Source: an uncultured Alphaproteobacteria bacterium (GTDB lineage Bacteria; Pseudomonadota; Alphaproteobacteria; HIMB59). From it: a stretch of 64,000 nt of DNA. Of this stretch, positions 8,217 through 17,618 are shown piece after piece. Positions within the stretch are counted from its first letter, which is position 1. The number at the start of each line of letters is the position of its first letter. Location of the stretch: positions 62,001-126,000 of the forward strand of contig CABYRQ010000001.1 of NCBI GenBank assembly GCA_902521485.1, read 5' to 3'. The notes beneath the pieces are model-generated. The model had not been told where the DNA came from. It saw nothing but the letters and a program-made list of their open reading frames with translations, and did no database searches. Made by a program: the position numbers and the translations under genes.

Positions 8217-10293
8217 GTATTTTAATAGAGAAATATCCTGGCTAAAATTTAATGAGAGAGTAAATGAATTATCCTATGATAAAAACGTCCCAATTTTAGA
8301 ACGACTAAATTTTATAAGTATTGCTGCATCAAACTTAGATGAATTTTTTTCAGTAAGAGTGGCTGGATTAATTGAACAGTTAAAACTCACTCCTAATAAA
8401 AAAAGTTTTGATGGAATGAAGATTGAGGATCAAATTAAAATTGTTGACTCATTAACAAGAGGTTTGATTAAAAGGCAAAATGAATCGTATGGTCAAATTG
8501 AAAAAGAATTAAAAAAAAATAAAATCTATATTTTAAGAGATAAGTTTTTAAAAAAACATTTGTCCCACATAAAAAATTATTATTTGAATGAAATTATTTC
8601 GATTCTGACACCAATTACAGTTGATAGTACACACCCTTTGCCCTTTATACCAAATTTAAGTTTGTGTCTTATCGCTAAAATTAAAAATAAAAAATCAAAA
8701 AAAGAATTTATCTCAGTTATGAGAGTATCAGATTTAAAACAACGCTTTCTTAAAATTATTGATAAACAGGGTATTTATTTTTATCCCGTAGAGTCAATAA
8801 TTAACAATTATGTTGGGGATGTATTCCATGATTTTGATGTTATTGATACAAATCTATTTCGCGTAATAAGGGACAGTGATTTAGAGGTTTTGGAGGAGGC
8901 AGACGATCTTATCAGAGAGTTTAAAAAACTTGTCAGGGAAAGAAAAAGAGGACAGGTAATCAGATTAGATGTTCAAAAAAGTCTTAATAATAATTTTAAA
9001 TCATTCATCATTAACGAGTTGAATGTATCTGAAAATGAAATTTTTGAATACGAAGATCTACTGGGGTTCGACCAATTATCAGAAGTCTTTGGAAATATAA
9101 AAAACAAGAATTTAAATTATAAAAAATTTAAACCTCGTTTCCCACAGCGAATAAATGATTTTGGCGGTGATTGTTTTGCAGCAATCAAAAAAAAGGATTT
9201 AGTTGTACACCACCCTTTTGAGTCTTTTAATGTTGTTGTTAGTTTTTTAGATCAAGCATCAAACGACAAAAACGTTGTGGCAATTAAGCAAACTTTGTAT
9301 CGTACTAGCGATCAATCGCCAATCATTGATGCGCTCATTCGTGCTGCTGATGCTGGTAAATCTGTAACAGCAGTTGTTGAGTTAAAAGCAAGGTTTGATG
9401 AAGAAAAAAATCTACAGTGGGCATCAAATTTGGAAAAAGCTGGAGTTCAAGTAGTGTATGGTTTTTTAAATCTAAAAATTCATGCAAAAGTTTCCTTAGT
9501 TACTAGAAGAGAAAAAAAAAATTTAGTCCATTACGTTCACTATGGTACTGGTAACTATCATCCTCAAACAGCAAAGGTTTATACAGATCTATCATTTTTT
9601 ACTTGTAATAAAGATCTAGCATCTGATGCTATAAAATTATTTCATTATATGAGTAGTTACAACATGGCAAAAGATTTTAAACGAATATCTTTCTCCCCAT
9701 ATAACTTAAGACAAAAACTATACGAACATATTGACTACGAAATAGGTTTATCAAAAATTAAAAAGCCAGCTAACATATGGATCAAGATGAATAATTTAGT
9801 TGATCAAGAAATAATTAACAAACTTTACGAAGCATCTAAAGCAGGAGTGAAAATTACTTGTTTAATTAGAGGTATCTGCTGCTTAGTTCCTGGTGTTAAA
9901 GGAATGTCAGAAAACATAGAAGTTAAAAGTATTGTAGGAAGATTTTTAGAGCATTCACGTGTAGTCTGTTTCGGAAAAGGCAATAAACTACCCAGTAAAA
10001 AAGCAAAAATTTATATTTCATCTGCTGACTGGATGACTAGAAATTTTGACAGGCGCGTGGAAACATTAGTTCCTATCGATAACAAAACTGTTCACGAACA
10101 AATTTTATATCAAATTATGTACATGGCAATTAATGACAATCAAAATACTTGGATACTCGACTCAGATGGAAATTATCAAAAAATAAACTCTAAACTAAAA
10201 ATAGACTCACATAAATATTTTATGACCAACCCTAGTCTCTCAGGGAGAGGCACTGCTGCCAAAAAGGTCTATAAAAAAATAGAAAAACAATAA
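8209..10293 (+). CDS. ppk1: Polyphosphate kinase 1
   Basis: 694 residues, normal for Ppk1. The N-terminal domain begins YFNREISWLKFNERV and continues ASNLDEFFSVRVAGL. The two phospholipase-D-like catalytic domains contain LKIHAKVSLV, which includes the phosphorylated His, and HYGTGNYHPQTAKVYTDL. The enzyme reversibly makes long-chain polyphosphate from ATP. It follows the SixA-like gene with an 8-base overlap and precedes phoR by one base, so polyphosphate synthesis and phosphate sensing appear to share a transcript. The ppx gene is immediately divergent. Confidence 0.97.
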   Translation: MNKYFNREISWLKFNERVNELSYDKNVPILERLNFISIAASNLDEFFSVRVAGLIEQLKLTPNKKSFDGMKIEDQIKIVDSLTRGLIKRQNESYGQIEKELKKNKIYILRDKFLKKHLSHIKNYYLNEIISILTPITVDSTHPLPFIPNLSLCLIAKIKNKKSKKEFISVMRVSDLKQRFLKIIDKQGIYFYPVESIINNYVGDVFHDFDVIDTNLFRVIRDSDLEVLEEADDLIREFKKLVRERKRGQVIRLDVQKSLNNNFKSFIINELNVSENEIFEYEDLLGFDQLSEVFGNIKNKNLNYKKFKPRFPQRINDFGGDCFAAIKKKDLVVHHPFESFNVVVSFLDQASNDKNVVAIKQTLYRTSDQSPIIDALIRAADAGKSVTAVVELKARFDEEKNLQWASNLEKAGVQVVYGFLNLKIHAKVSLVTRREKKNLVHYVHYGTGNYHPQTAKVYTDLSFFTCNKDLASDAIKLFHYMSSYNMAKDFKRISFSPYNLRQKLYEHIDYEIGLSKIKKPANIWIKMNNLVDQEIINKLYEASKAGVKITCLIRGICCLVPGVKGMSENIEVKSIVGRFLEHSRVVCFGKGNKLPSKKAKIYISSADWMTRNFDRRVETLVPIDNKTVHEQILYQIMYMAINDNQNTWILDSDGNYQKINSKLKIDSHKYFMTNPSLSGRGTAAKKVYKKIEKQ

Positions 10294-10294
10294 A

Positions 10295-11560
10295 ATGTTA
10301 TTTGTATTTTCTATTGCTGTTCTCTCATTAAACTTATTTTTGTTTTTTAGTACTTCAATTAATATTTTTTTAATATCAATTATTTCTCAGAGTTTAGTTT
10401 ATTTCATTTCTTATTATTTCTTTGAGAACTATCTTGAAAAAAAAACTTTTAACCTAAGAAAATCTGACAATATGTTATTTACAAAAGTCCGAAATATTTT
10501 AGAAGAGACTCTTTTAGACAAAGAAAGACGCATCGAAGTCGGTGACAAACAAAGTTTGGAGTATCAAGATATTCTTAACTCCTTAGATCTCTCAATAGTT
10601 ATTATAGATTATGATTATAATATCATATTCGTTAACAATATTTTCAAAGAGACATTTAATTTAGAAAATGCAGATAACCTTAAAATAGGTTTAAGAGATT
10701 TATCTTTGTCTGAAAATCTAAGTAGCGCACTTAAAAGTAAATCAAAAAAGAATTTTGAGTGGAATAGATTAATACCAAATGACCGATATTACGACGTTAT
10801 AGGATTTCCAATTAACGATTTTTTTTGCGTTGCTTTTAAAGACATTACTGCAATTAAAAATCTTGAGATGGTAAGAACTGACTTCGTAGCTAATGTAAGT
10901 CACGAATTAAAAACTCCACTCTCTTCAATAATAGGATATTTAGAAACACTTTTAACTGTTGACGATGAAAAAAATAGAAAAAAATTTATTTCAATTATTC
11001 AAGATCAGTCAAATCGAATGAACTCTTTGATTGATGATCTATTAAGTTTAAGTTCCATCGAGAATAAAAAAACTAATGAGAATGACCAATTTTGTAATTT
11101 ATTAAATACCGTTAAAATTGGAATAAACTCTTTGGAATCGAAAATTTTAAAGAAAAACATAAATGTTGATATTAATTTAGACCAATCTCTTTTAGTTGGA
11201 TGCCCTCATGAAGAATTTATTCAAGTGGTTGTCAATATCGTTAACAACGCTGTTAAATATTCAAAAGATGGCGCTAAAATTTTAATTAAAGCTCGTGAAA
11301 AAATGAATAGTAGCACTTTGACTGAATATGTCGAAATTTCTTTCAAAGATAGTGGCATAGGCATTGCAGAAGAGCACATCTCAAGGCTTACTGAGAGATT
11401 TTATAGAGTAGACAGTGCACGATCTAAAGAGGTTGGTGGTACTGGATTAGGTCTTTCAATTGTGAAACATATTTTGACTAAAAACATGGGTTTTATTGAC
11501 ATAAAAAGTGAAGTTGGAAAAGGTTCAGAATTTTTGATAACAATTCCAAAGTACACGTAA
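10295..11560 (+). CDS. phoR: Phosphate-regulon sensor histidine kinase PhoR
   Basis: 421 residues. Two membrane segments at about residues 1-43 leave almost no periplasmic part, as in PhoR, which senses through PstSCAB-PhoU. A PAS-like region (about 90-185) follows, then the HisKA box FVANVSHELKTPLSS with phospho-acceptor H203, and the ATPase domain with VNIVNNAVKYS (N box) and GGTGLGLSIVKHIL (G2 box). It should phosphorylate PhoB (16928-17617) when phosphate is scarce. The stop codon lies inside the Pho box that precedes pstS, so the end of phoR doubles as regulatory DNA. The phoR-pst-phoU-phoB arrangement is common in alphaproteobacteria. Confidence 0.93.
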   Translation: MLFVFSIAVLSLNLFLFFSTSINIFLISIISQSLVYFISYYFFENYLEKKTFNLRKSDNMLFTKVRNILEETLLDKERRIEVGDKQSLEYQDILNSLDLSIVIIDYDYNIIFVNNIFKETFNLENADNLKIGLRDLSLSENLSSALKSKSKKNFEWNRLIPNDRYYDVIGFPINDFFCVAFKDITAIKNLEMVRTDFVANVSHELKTPLSSIIGYLETLLTVDDEKNRKKFISIIQDQSNRMNSLIDDLLSLSSIENKKTNENDQFCNLLNTVKIGINSLESKILKKNINVDINLDQSLLVGCPHEEFIQVVVNIVNNAVKYSKDGAKILIKAREKMNSSTLTEYVEISFKDSGIGIAEEHISRLTERFYRVDSARSKEVGGTGLGLSIVKHILTKNMGFIDIKSEVGKGSEFLITIPKYT

Positions 11561-11585
11561 CAAAACTTTAACATATATGTAACAT
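11557..11585 (+). promoter_or_regulatory. Pho box: three 7-bp direct repeats at 11-bp spacing before pstS
   Basis: GTAACAA (11557-11563), TTAACAT (11568-11574) and GTAACAT (11579-11585) are direct repeats starting exactly 11 bases apart, each separated by four A/T-rich bases. This is the geometry of PhoB-binding Pho boxes, where two or more 7-bp units with 4-bp spacers are bound head to tail. A candidate -10 element TATTTT (11605-11610) follows, and the pstS ATG is at 11646. No separate -35 is needed in PhoB-activated promoters. The first repeat overlaps the phoR stop codon. Binding itself is inferred. Confidence 0.82.
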
Positions 11586-11645
11586 TAGATTTATTTTCAC
11601 GCAGTATTTTTAAATCATAACTAAAATTTAAAAAGGATATTATCT

Positions 11646-12725
11646 ATGAAAAAATCAATTTTAACCTTTCTTGCTTTAGCAGTAAGCGTTCTTTTCTCTG
11701 CTGAAACTTTTGCAAGAGATCAAATCAATATTGTTGGTTCTTCAACTGTATACCCATATGGAACTGTGAACGCACAAAGACTTGGAGAGTCAGGTTTTAA
11801 AACCCCAACTTATAACCCAACAGGGACTGGTGGAGGAATGAAATTATTCTGTGCTGGTGTAGGCGTAGAACACCCAGACATTACTGGTGCCTCAAGACCT
11901 ATGAAATCTAAGGAAGCGAAACTTTGTGTCGAAAATGGTGTAACAAATGTTGTGGAGGTAATGTGGGCTAATGATGGTATTACGTTTTCTCACTCAAACG
12001 CCGCTGAAAAAATGGATCTAACAAGAGCTGAGATTTGGACTGCTATGGCGGCTAAAGTAGTTGTAGATGGCGAGGTCGTAGAAAATCCTTACACAAAATG
12101 GAATGAAATTAATCCAAGCTTACCAGCATATAAAATAGAAGTACTGGTAGCCCCCCCAACATCTGGTACAAGGGACGCTTTTGACGGTAATGTAATGGAA
12201 AAAGGCTGTGCTGCGATGGGATATGAAGATATCACAGGTGGAGATGATGGATGTACAGATTACAGAGAAGACGGAAGGATTATTGAGATGGGTGAGAATG
12301 ATACCCTTATCGTCCAAAAACTCGTAGAGGACAAAGAGCGTTTTGGCTACTTTGGATATTCTTATTTAAAAGATAATGGTGATAAATTACAACCTGCATC
12401 TTTAGAGGGAGTTGATCCTAGTGAAGAATCAATTGCTGCTTATGAGTATCCAGTTGCGAGACCCTTATTTATTTACTTAAAGAAAGATCACATTGGAGTT
12501 GTTCCAGGTATTCAAGAATTTGCACAAATGATGGTTTCCGATGAAGCAATTGGCTCTAACGGTTACCTTACAAAAATTGGTGCTGCTCCCATGGTTTCTG
12601 AATTATTATCAAGAACGAGATCAGATGTAGATACATTAGCTGCATTTGATGTAGTTGCCTGTGCCGACAAGAAACACCCTTTGAAAGATGCCGGCTACGC
12701 TTTCTCAGGTAAACTCTGCAAGTAA
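11646..12725 (+). CDS. pstS: Phosphate ABC transporter substrate-binding protein PstS
   Basis: Periplasmic phosphate receptor of 359 residues. A signal peptide (MKKSILTFLALAVSVLF, cleavage near ETFA) is followed by the binding-site signatures NIVGSSTVYPYG, NPTGTGGGMKLFC and PPTSGTRDAF. Four or more Cys suggest disulfides. It hands phosphate to PstC/PstA. It is the first gene of the pst operon, behind the Pho box, with AAGGAT as a ribosome site. A perfect hairpin separates it from pstC, the usual device for keeping the binding-protein message more abundant than the permease message. Confidence 0.95.
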   Translation: MKKSILTFLALAVSVLFSAETFARDQINIVGSSTVYPYGTVNAQRLGESGFKTPTYNPTGTGGGMKLFCAGVGVEHPDITGASRPMKSKEAKLCVENGVTNVVEVMWANDGITFSHSNAAEKMDLTRAEIWTAMAAKVVVDGEVVENPYTKWNEINPSLPAYKIEVLVAPPTSGTRDAFDGNVMEKGCAAMGYEDITGGDDGCTDYREDGRIIEMGENDTLIVQKLVEDKERFGYFGYSYLKDNGDKLQPASLEGVDPSEESIAAYEYPVARPLFIYLKKDHIGVVPGIQEFAQMMVSDEAIGSNGYLTKIGAAPMVSELLSRTRSDVDTLAAFDVVACADKKHPLKDAGYAFSGKLCK

Positions 12726-12746
12726 TTATTCACATACTATTTATTT

Positions 12747-12770
12747 AAGGGCAAGTATACACTTGCCCTT
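12747..12770 (+). terminator. Intercistronic hairpin between pstS and pstC (attenuator / mRNA stabiliser)
   Basis: AAGGGCAAGT (12747-12756), loop ATAC, and ACTTGCCCTT (12761-12770) form a perfect 10-bp stem. Only a weak A/T tail (ATAAAAA) follows, not a run of T, so full termination is unlikely. Such hairpins after binding-protein genes commonly protect the upstream mRNA or cause partial termination. Confidence 0.75.
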
Positions 12771-12796
12771 ATAAAAACCCTCGATAAATTAAGTTA

Positions 12797-14233
12797 ATGA
12801 TTTACTTTGCTCTTTTAATCTTAGTAATCATTTCTTATTTATTTTACTTTATCGGCAAAAAAAGAGCTCTCAATTTAAAATTTAACGGCAACATTAAACT
12901 TTCCTCTCAACCTGATTATTTTGGGTACTATGTAGTCTTAATGGCATTGATTCCTGCACTATTAATGTGGTTTGGGCTCCTGTTATTTAAAGGAAATTTT
13001 CAAGAAATGTTTGTCATGTCGCCCATTCTCTTTCCAGATATTTCTACCTGGAGTGATGGAAAGCTAGGCCTAATACTTAATAAACTTAATAATTTATCAG
13101 TCATAGTAAACCTTCCTTTAGACGATTTAACCAATGGTGAAAAATCAATTTTAAATATGGCAAGTGAGAACGAATTGACTGCTGCTAAAAAATTAGCAAA
13201 CTTTGATAAAATTTATGGCTGGTCAAACCTTACTCTATTTATAATTCTTCCTATCATTTTAGGGTTTCTTGCCACAAGGTCGATTTCTGGGAAATTAAAC
13301 GCACAACCAATTGTTGAAAAAATAATTACTTATATCATCAAAGGAAGTTCCTACATTGCGATACTAATAACTATTGGAATTTTCTTATCTCTAGTCTTTG
13401 AGGCAATAAATTTTTTCCGTTACGTAAACCCTGTTGATTTTTTCTTTAGTACCGGTTGGAATCCTAACCGAGCATTTGTTGTTGATGCTTCTGAGGGCTT
13501 TGATAAAGATGATCTCGAAAACGCATTTGGGTTTATACCATTACTTACGGGAACGCTTTTAATTGCAACTGTAGCTATGATTGTTGCTATTCCACTTGGT
13601 TTAATGTCAGCAATTTATCTTGCAGAATACGCCTCTAAAAGAGTAAGAGATATAGCTAAACCTATTATTGAAATTTTAGCTGGTATTCCAACAGTGGTTT
13701 ATGGTTTTTTTGCTGCGCTCTCTTTAGCTCCTTTTATAAAAGATGTTGGTGAAAGTGTTGGTTTACCTGTCTCAGCAGAAAGCGCCTTAGCTGCTGGCTT
13801 AGCTATGGGTGTTATGATTATTCCATTTGTATCATCATTGAGCGATGATGTGATTAAAGCGGTTCCACAATCATTAAGAGATGGTTCTTATGCATTGGGA
13901 GCAACTAGATCTGAAACTATTAAAAAAGTTATATTGCCTGCAGCATTAGCTGGAATTATGGGCTCTTTCCTATTGGCGGTGTCAAGAGCCATAGGAGAAA
14001 CAATGATTGTTGTAATGGCAGCAAGCTTAAGAGCAAACTTAACATTTAACCCTTTAGAACCTGCAACGACTATAACTACACAAATAGTAACAAGTCTTAT
14101 TGGAGACGTAGAGTTTGATAATCCAAAAACACTTGTTGCATTTGCTTTAGGTTTAACTTTATTTTTAATGACATTACTTCTTAATATACTAGCCATAACT
14201 ATAGTTAAAAAGTACAGAGAGAAATATGAATAG
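12797..14233 (+). CDS. pstC: Phosphate ABC transporter permease PstC
   Basis: 478-residue inner-membrane permease. The N-terminal part has two membrane segments and a long hydrophilic insert (to about residue 145) before the canonical permease domain of about six helices, which is the extended PstC form seen in many alphaproteobacteria. The permease (EAA-type) loop is near IKAVPQSLRDGSYALGATR, where PstB docks. With PstA it forms the channel for phosphate. The start follows the pstS hairpin; the end overlaps pstA by 8 bases. Confidence 0.94.
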   Translation: MIYFALLILVIISYLFYFIGKKRALNLKFNGNIKLSSQPDYFGYYVVLMALIPALLMWFGLLLFKGNFQEMFVMSPILFPDISTWSDGKLGLILNKLNNLSVIVNLPLDDLTNGEKSILNMASENELTAAKKLANFDKIYGWSNLTLFIILPIILGFLATRSISGKLNAQPIVEKIITYIIKGSSYIAILITIGIFLSLVFEAINFFRYVNPVDFFFSTGWNPNRAFVVDASEGFDKDDLENAFGFIPLLTGTLLIATVAMIVAIPLGLMSAIYLAEYASKRVRDIAKPIIEILAGIPTVVYGFFAALSLAPFIKDVGESVGLPVSAESALAAGLAMGVMIIPFVSSLSDDVIKAVPQSLRDGSYALGATRSETIKKVILPAALAGIMGSFLLAVSRAIGETMIVVMAASLRANLTFNPLEPATTITTQIVTSLIGDVEFDNPKTLVAFALGLTLFLMTLLLNILAITIVKKYREKYE

Positions 14234-15476
14234 TTTAAATAAAAGACTATCTGCCGAAAAAAGATTTCGAGCATATGGACTTTTTGCAGTGGCCCTTTCT
14301 ATGTTTTTTGTTTTAATATTGATGTGGAAAATTTTTTCTACTGGAAGTGGAGCTTTTGTAAGAACCACAATTGAGGCAAATGTTTTTTTTAATCCAGATT
14401 TTATCCAAGTAAATCAAAACTCTTTAGAAAAAGAATTATACAGAGCCTCTTATGTTGCTTTAGCCGATGAAGTTGTAAGACAAAATCACCCTAAATTAAA
14501 TGAAGAACAATTTATAAAAGTAAGAGAAATGTATACAAGAAAATTTGACTACCAATTAAGAGACTATCTTTTAGATAACCCAGATAAAATTGGACAATCG
14601 ATAATAATGAAAATAACGGCATCATCTGACCTAGATCAAATTGTAAAAGGAAATTATCCAAGGGATGTACCAGAGGCACAAAGAAAAATAAATGATTATC
14701 AATTATCTGTTTTAGATAAACTTACTTCAGAGGGAAAGGTTTCCTCAGTATTTAATTTTTGGTTTTTTACAAAGGGAGACTCTAGAGACCCAGAGTCGGC
14801 AGGTATTTGGGGAGCGGTTATGGGATCTTTGTACGCTCTTATTATCTGTTTTTCATTTGCTTTTCCAATAGGATTATTAGCCTCTGTCTACTTAGAGGAA
14901 TTTGTTAAACCTGGAAAGGTGACTGACATTATTGAAGTAAACATCAATAACTTAGCCGCTGTGCCTTCCATCGTATTTGGCTTGTTAGGTTTAGGAATGT
15001 TGATCGGAGTAATTGGTTTACCTTATCAAGTTCCATTAGTTGGTGGTTTAGTATTAGGATTTATGACTTTACCTACAATAATTATTGCCTCAAGAGCATC
15101 ACTTCGATCGGTACCACCTTCAATTAGAGAAGGAGCTTTGGCTGTTGGGGCCACTAAGATGCAAACAGTTTTTCATCACGTCATACCATTATCATTACCA
15201 GGAACACTCACCGGTACTATTATTGGAATGGCACAGGCATTGGGTGAAACAGCACCTTTATTGATGATAGGGATGGTTGCGTTTGTTATGGAAATACCTG
15301 GTGGACCCCTCGATCCTGCTACAGGACTTCCCTCTCAAATTTACCTCTGGTCGGAGAGTGCAGAAAGAGGATTTTTAGAGAAAACATCTGCAGGTATAAT
15401 GTTATTGCTTCTATTTTTGATTATAATGAATACAGCTGCAGTAGTAATAAGAAGAAGATTAGAGGTAAAATGGTAG
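14226..15476 (+). CDS. pstA: Phosphate ABC transporter permease PstA
   Basis: 416-residue partner of PstC, also extended at the N-terminus: one membrane helix (about residues 18-37) and about 150 soluble residues before the membrane domain. The permease loop reads [20 protein letters not shown]. Overlaps with pstC (8 bases) and pstB (7 bases) indicate translational coupling. It transports phosphate into the cytoplasm with energy from PstB. Confidence 0.94.
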   Translation: MNSLNKRLSAEKRFRAYGLFAVALSMFFVLILMWKIFSTGSGAFVRTTIEANVFFNPDFIQVNQNSLEKELYRASYVALADEVVRQNHPKLNEEQFIKVREMYTRKFDYQLRDYLLDNPDKIGQSIIMKITASSDLDQIVKGNYPRDVPEAQRKINDYQLSVLDKLTSEGKVSSVFNFWFFTKGDSRDPESAGIWGAVMGSLYALIICFSFAFPIGLLASVYLEEFVKPGKVTDIIEVNINNLAAVPSIVFGLLGLGMLIGVIGLPYQVPLVGGLVLGFMTLPTIIIASRASLRSVPPSIREGALAVGATKMQTVFHHVIPLSLPGTLTGTIIGMAQALGETAPLLMIGMVAFVMEIPGGPLDPATGLPSQIYLWSESAERGFLEKTSAGIMLLLLFLIIMNTAAVVIRRRLEVKW

Positions 15477-16246
15477 AGCAGGTAAATTCCTTTGCAATAA
15501 AAACAAAAAATGTTTCCGTTCATTATGGAAATAAAATGGCCATTGATGATGTTACTATAAATTTTACTAAAAATGATGTGACCTCACTAATTGGTCCCTC
15601 AGGCTGTGGTAAATCCACTTTTCTTAGGTGCTTGAACAGGATGAATGACGTTATTGAATCATGTAAAGTTCAAGGTGAATTCCTATTAAACGGAGTTACA
15701 GATATTTATGGAGATAGCATTCAAGTTGAAACGCTTAGAGAAAAGATCGGAATGGTTTTTCAAAAACCAAACCCTTTTCCAAAATCAATTTTTGAAAATG
15801 TCGCCTATGGACCTAAAATTCATGGGCTGGCATCAACCCAAAGTGAGTTGAACGATATAGTAATGGAGTCCTTAAATCGAGCAGGTTTATATGAAGAAGT
15901 AAAAGATAGAATGGATGACATAGCCACAGGTTTGTCTGGAGGACAGCAACAAAGACTTTGTATCGCTCGAGCCATTGCCATTAGGCCTGAAATCATTTTG
16001 ATGGATGAACCATGCTCAGCTTTAGATCCAATTGCAACTGCTAGAATAGAAGAATTAATCAATGAATTGAAAGAAAAATATACTATTATTATTGTTACAC
16101 ACTCTATGTCACAAGCTTCTCGTATCTCTCAAAGAACTGCATTTTTTCACTTAGGAAAGTTAATCGAACATGGTGATACAAGTAAAATTTTTACAAAACC
16201 AGATAAAGAACAAACAAATGATTATATAACAGGAAGGTTTGGATAG
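15470..16246 (+). CDS. pstB: Phosphate ABC transporter ATP-binding protein PstB
   Basis: 258 residues, typical for PstB. Walker A is GPSGCGKST (residues 42-50), the ABC signature is LSGGQQQR (about 148-155), Walker B is ILMDEP and the switch His lies in IVTHSM. The family-specific stretch RCLNRMND follows Walker A. It powers PstCA and, with PhoU, reports phosphate status to PhoR. The gene is embedded in the overlapping pst string, and the AGGAAGG near its 3' end (16231-16237) serves as ribosome site for phoU. Confidence 0.96.
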   Translation: MVEQVNSFAIKTKNVSVHYGNKMAIDDVTINFTKNDVTSLIGPSGCGKSTFLRCLNRMNDVIESCKVQGEFLLNGVTDIYGDSIQVETLREKIGMVFQKPNPFPKSIFENVAYGPKIHGLASTQSELNDIVMESLNRAGLYEEVKDRMDDIATGLSGGQQQRLCIARAIAIRPEIILMDEPCSALDPIATARIEELINELKEKYTIIIVTHSMSQASRISQRTAFFHLGKLIEHGDTSKIFTKPDKEQTNDYITGRFG

Positions 16247-16247
16247 A

Positions 16248-16931
16248 ATGGAAAATACACATACAGATAAAAACTTTGAGCAAAAACTTAAACAATTGCA
16301 AGATGATCTTATCAAAATGAGTGAGATAGTTGAAAAACAGATTGAAATTGCTGTAAATGTAATCAAAACAAAAGATTCTCAAGATGCTCAACTAACCCAA
16401 AATCTTGACGAACAAGTAGATGTGGCCGAGAGGGACGTAAGAGATTTAAGTTTTGAAATTATGACCTTACATAGACCGGTGGCAAGTGATCTAAGACTTG
16501 TTTTTACAGCATTAAAGGTATCAAAAGAGCTAGAAAGGATGGGGGATCACTCAAGAAATTTAGCAAAAAGAGCAACTTCAATATCCTCTACCTTCGATGA
16601 CGAATTAATAGAACAAATGTACAGCTTGGGTAGAAATGTTCAGTCCATGGTAAATCAAGTTCTAGATAGTTTTTTTAAAAAAGACGAATTAAAAGCTAAA
16701 ACATCATGGAATCAAGATGCAGAAATAGATAAAGAGTATAAGTCTTTACTTAAAAATTTAATTGAAAGAATGCATAATAAGGAAACAAGTGTTGTTGATG
16801 AGGGCACTAGGCCAATTTTAATTGCAAAGTCCTTAGAAAGAATAGGGGATCATGCCACCAACATAGCTGAAGAGGTCATTTTTAACATCACAGGTCATTA
16901 TATTGATTTAAAAAAATCTGATTTTGAATGA
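16248..16931 (+). CDS. phoU: PhoU phosphate-signalling protein
   Basis: All-helical protein of about 227 residues with two tandem PhoU domains. The conserved metal-binding segments are visible in both halves: KVSKELERMGDHSRNLAKR and AKSLERIGDHATNIAEEV. PhoU links PstB to PhoR and keeps PhoB off when phosphate is plentiful. A TTG at 16239 could add three residues, but the AGGAAGG at 16231-16237 is correctly spaced for the ATG at 16248. The stop codon overlaps the phoB ATG (ATGA). Confidence 0.94.
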   Translation: MENTHTDKNFEQKLKQLQDDLIKMSEIVEKQIEIAVNVIKTKDSQDAQLTQNLDEQVDVAERDVRDLSFEIMTLHRPVASDLRLVFTALKVSKELERMGDHSRNLAKRATSISSTFDDELIEQMYSLGRNVQSMVNQVLDSFFKKDELKAKTSWNQDAEIDKEYKSLLKNLIERMHNKETSVVDEGTRPILIAKSLERIGDHATNIAEEVIFNITGHYIDLKKSDFE

Positions 16932-17617
16932 CAGATAAAATTTTAATTGTTGAAGATGAAAAACCAATCTCTGAATTAATTGGATTTCATTTAGAAAAAC
17001 AAAACTACCAAATAAAATTTTCATATGATGGAGAGTCTGCTATTCAAGAGATCGAACATTGGCTGCCTGACTTAATTTTATTAGATTGGATGCTGCCAAA
17101 TATATCGGGCATTGAAGTTTTAAAGAGAATTAAAAGAAAAGATAATTTAAAAAAAATTCCAATTATAATGTTAACAGCTAAAGGTCAAGAGGATGATAAA
17201 ATTAGAGGTTTTGAATTAGGTGTAGAGGATTATGTAACCAAACCTTTTCTTCCAAGTGAGATTCTCGCTAGAATTAAATCATTACTTAAAAGAACAAAAT
17301 CAAGAGAAGAGAACGACTCACTCAAGTTTCATGATATTAACATTAATCTTACCAACAGAAGGGTAACAAGGGGTGAGAGAAAGTTAAATTTAGGACCGAC
17401 TGAATTTAATCTTTTAAAATTTTTTATTGAAAATAAAGGTAGAGTCTATTCTAGGCAGCAACTATTGGATAATGTTTGGTTAAATGACGCTTACGTTGAA
17501 CCCAGAACAGTTGATGTTCACATAAGAAGACTCAGAAAAGAGCTGAATTTAACAGGAGAAAAAGATTTCATTCGAACAGTTAGATCCGCTGGCTACTCTA
17601 TCGACTCAGAAAATTAA
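16928..17617 (+). CDS. phoB: Phosphate response regulator PhoB
   Basis: OmpR/PhoB-class regulator of 229 residues. The receiver domain has the acidic pair E9/D10, phospho-acceptor D53 in LLLDWMLPN, the conserved T/K (MLTAKGQ, VTKPF) and a C-terminal winged helix with the typical RTVDVHIRRLRKEL recognition segment. It is the expected activator at the 11-bp-periodic repeats before pstS. Translationally coupled to phoU by an ATGA overlap, and followed one base later by arsC. Confidence 0.94.
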   Translation: MTDKILIVEDEKPISELIGFHLEKQNYQIKFSYDGESAIQEIEHWLPDLILLDWMLPNISGIEVLKRIKRKDNLKKIPIIMLTAKGQEDDKIRGFELGVEDYVTKPFLPSEILARIKSLLKRTKSREENDSLKFHDININLTNRRVTRGERKLNLGPTEFNLLKFFIENKGRVYSRQQLLDNVWLNDAYVEPRTVDVHIRRLRKELNLTGEKDFIRTVRSAGYSIDSEN

Positions 17618-17618
17618 A

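Noticed and set aside
12726-12734. DnaA-box match TTATTCACA after pstS
   Set aside because: A handful of matches to the eight fixed bases are expected by chance in 64 kb of this composition, and nothing about the site suggests replication control.
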